Source of the DNA: an archaeon
Lineage (GTDB): Archaea; Iainarchaeota; Iainarchaeia; Iainarchaeales; Iainarchaeaceae
DNA length: 5,420 bases
Reading direction: 5' to 3'
Assembly (NCBI GenBank): GCA_005239615.1
Contig: SBBR01000120.1
Location: 1-5,420 of the forward strand
Positions 5,019 through 5,420 of this stretch are shown here, in pieces. The translations under genes and the position numbers were made by a program. How positions within the stretch are numbered: the first letter of the stretch is position 1; each line of letters begins with the position of its first letter. The notes beneath the pieces were generated by a model that was not told the DNA's origin, did not search any database, and saw only the letters and a program-made list of their open reading frames with translations.

Positions 5019-5420
5019 TCATTCAAGCATCCATTTCCACGCAGGTTTTACCCGCAGGATTTTCCCTTGTTTTTTTATTGTTTCTTCTTGGTCGTTTGTT
5101 ATTATCAGGCCTTTTTTCAGTCCGAATTTGTCCATGGCCCCAATCAGCCCAGCAATCTCCCTTTCCCTGTTTTCTCTGGTCAGTTTCCATGTAACCTGCA
5201 CTGCTTGCGTTATTTTCTTTCCATCCCTTATCACGAAGTCACATTCCTTGGATTCGCTGAAGTAGAAAATGTCTTTTGACCTCCTTCTTAGCTCAACAGC
5301 CACTAGGTTTTCCAGCAGCTTCCCGTTGTTGTCCATGAACCTGAACCCAAGTGCTGTTAGAAATCCATTGTCTACGCAATATATCTTTTGCGGGTTCTGA
5401 ATCTGTTTTTTCACGGAATA
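5019..5420 (-). CDS. archaeal AAA ATPase with DUF4143 domain, C-terminal part
   Basis: The frame runs open to the right edge (133 residues visible), so the N-terminal AAA (P-loop) part lies outside the window; whole proteins are typically about 400 residues. The GTG at 5412-5414 is an internal Val in YSVKKQIQNPQKIYCVDNGF, a conserved DUF4143 segment, and not a start. Further family marks are KLLENLVAVELRRR, the ESKECDFVIRDGKK strand pair, QAVQVTW, the RE-x-E-I-x-x-L-I-x-A-M helix, GLIITNDQEE and a closing tail VKPAWKWMLE. The E...E-x-D...Q-x-T layout is that of a PD-(D/E)xK nuclease fold, but Gln and Thr replace the catalytic Glu and Lys, so nuclease activity is unlikely; this is common in archaeal members. 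The family's role is unsettled. These genes are frequent, variable accessory genes in archaea. Its stop lies 240 bases from the GTPase start on the same strand. Confidence 0.9.
   Translation of the reverse strand, partial: YSVKKQIQNPQKIYCVDNGFLTALGFRFMDNNGKLLENLVAVELRRRSKDIFYFSESKECDFVIRDGKKITQAVQVTWKLTRENREREIAGLIGAMDKFGLKKGLIITNDQEETIKKQGKILRVKPAWKWMLE

Noticed and set aside
4993..5265. 90-residue plus-strand frame with hydrophobic stretches, following a TATA-like TTATAAA
   Set aside because: It lies opposite conserved DUF4143 sequence; the Phe/Ser-rich product fits reverse-strand reading of Lys/Glu codons.
5412..5414. GTG as the start of the DUF4143 protein
   Set aside because: Upstream codons Tyr-Ser continue the conserved SVKKQI-NPQKIYCVD segment, so the gene runs off the window.
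1..5420. Search for CRISPR array, tRNA, rRNA, transposase or attachment sites
   Set aside because: No regularly spaced repeats, T-loop signature, transposase motif or flanking duplication was seen.

Overview
The window looks archaeal. TATA-like boxes sit about 26-30 bases before the start codons of two genes, with no room for a leader. One start carries a GGTGA-type Shine-Dalgarno. Arg AGG/AGA and Ile ATA codons are common. The best recognised gene is a GTPase of the archaeal/fungal Ygr210-like branch of the YchF/Obg group. The sequence does not fix the phylum.

Layout. Positions 1-2044 (+) hold an operon for an ABC importer of the nitrate/sulfonate/taurine type: the C-terminal part of a substrate-binding protein (cut by the left edge), an inner-membrane permease and an ATPase. 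Each junction is a 4-base ATGA overlap, so the three are almost certainly co-translated parts of one transporter. The substrate cannot be read from sequence. Positions 2154-2567 (+) encode a small four-helix membrane protein of the DUF1761 type, followed by a hairpin. Positions 2763-3575 (+) encode a basic 270-residue protein that I do not recognise, apparently made from its own leaderless promoter. It converges, with a 9-base gap, on the GTPase (3585-4778, -), which has a C-terminal TGS domain and a probable role on the ribosome. After a 240-base non-coding gap rich in short inverted repeats, the right edge cuts the C-terminal domain of an archaeal AAA ATPase with a DUF4143 tail (5019-5420, -).

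Apart from the ABC operon the genes look functionally unrelated, and I see no CRISPR array, transposon, tRNA or rRNA. No new multi-gene system is evident. The points most worth a second look are the permease's EAA loop, which has Arg where the family's near-invariant Gly belongs; the unknown 270-residue protein; a changed cysteine cluster in the GTPase; a perfect 12-base palindrome abutting the GTPase TATA box; and inverted repeats in the two larger gaps that share the 8-mer TGCCGCAA.
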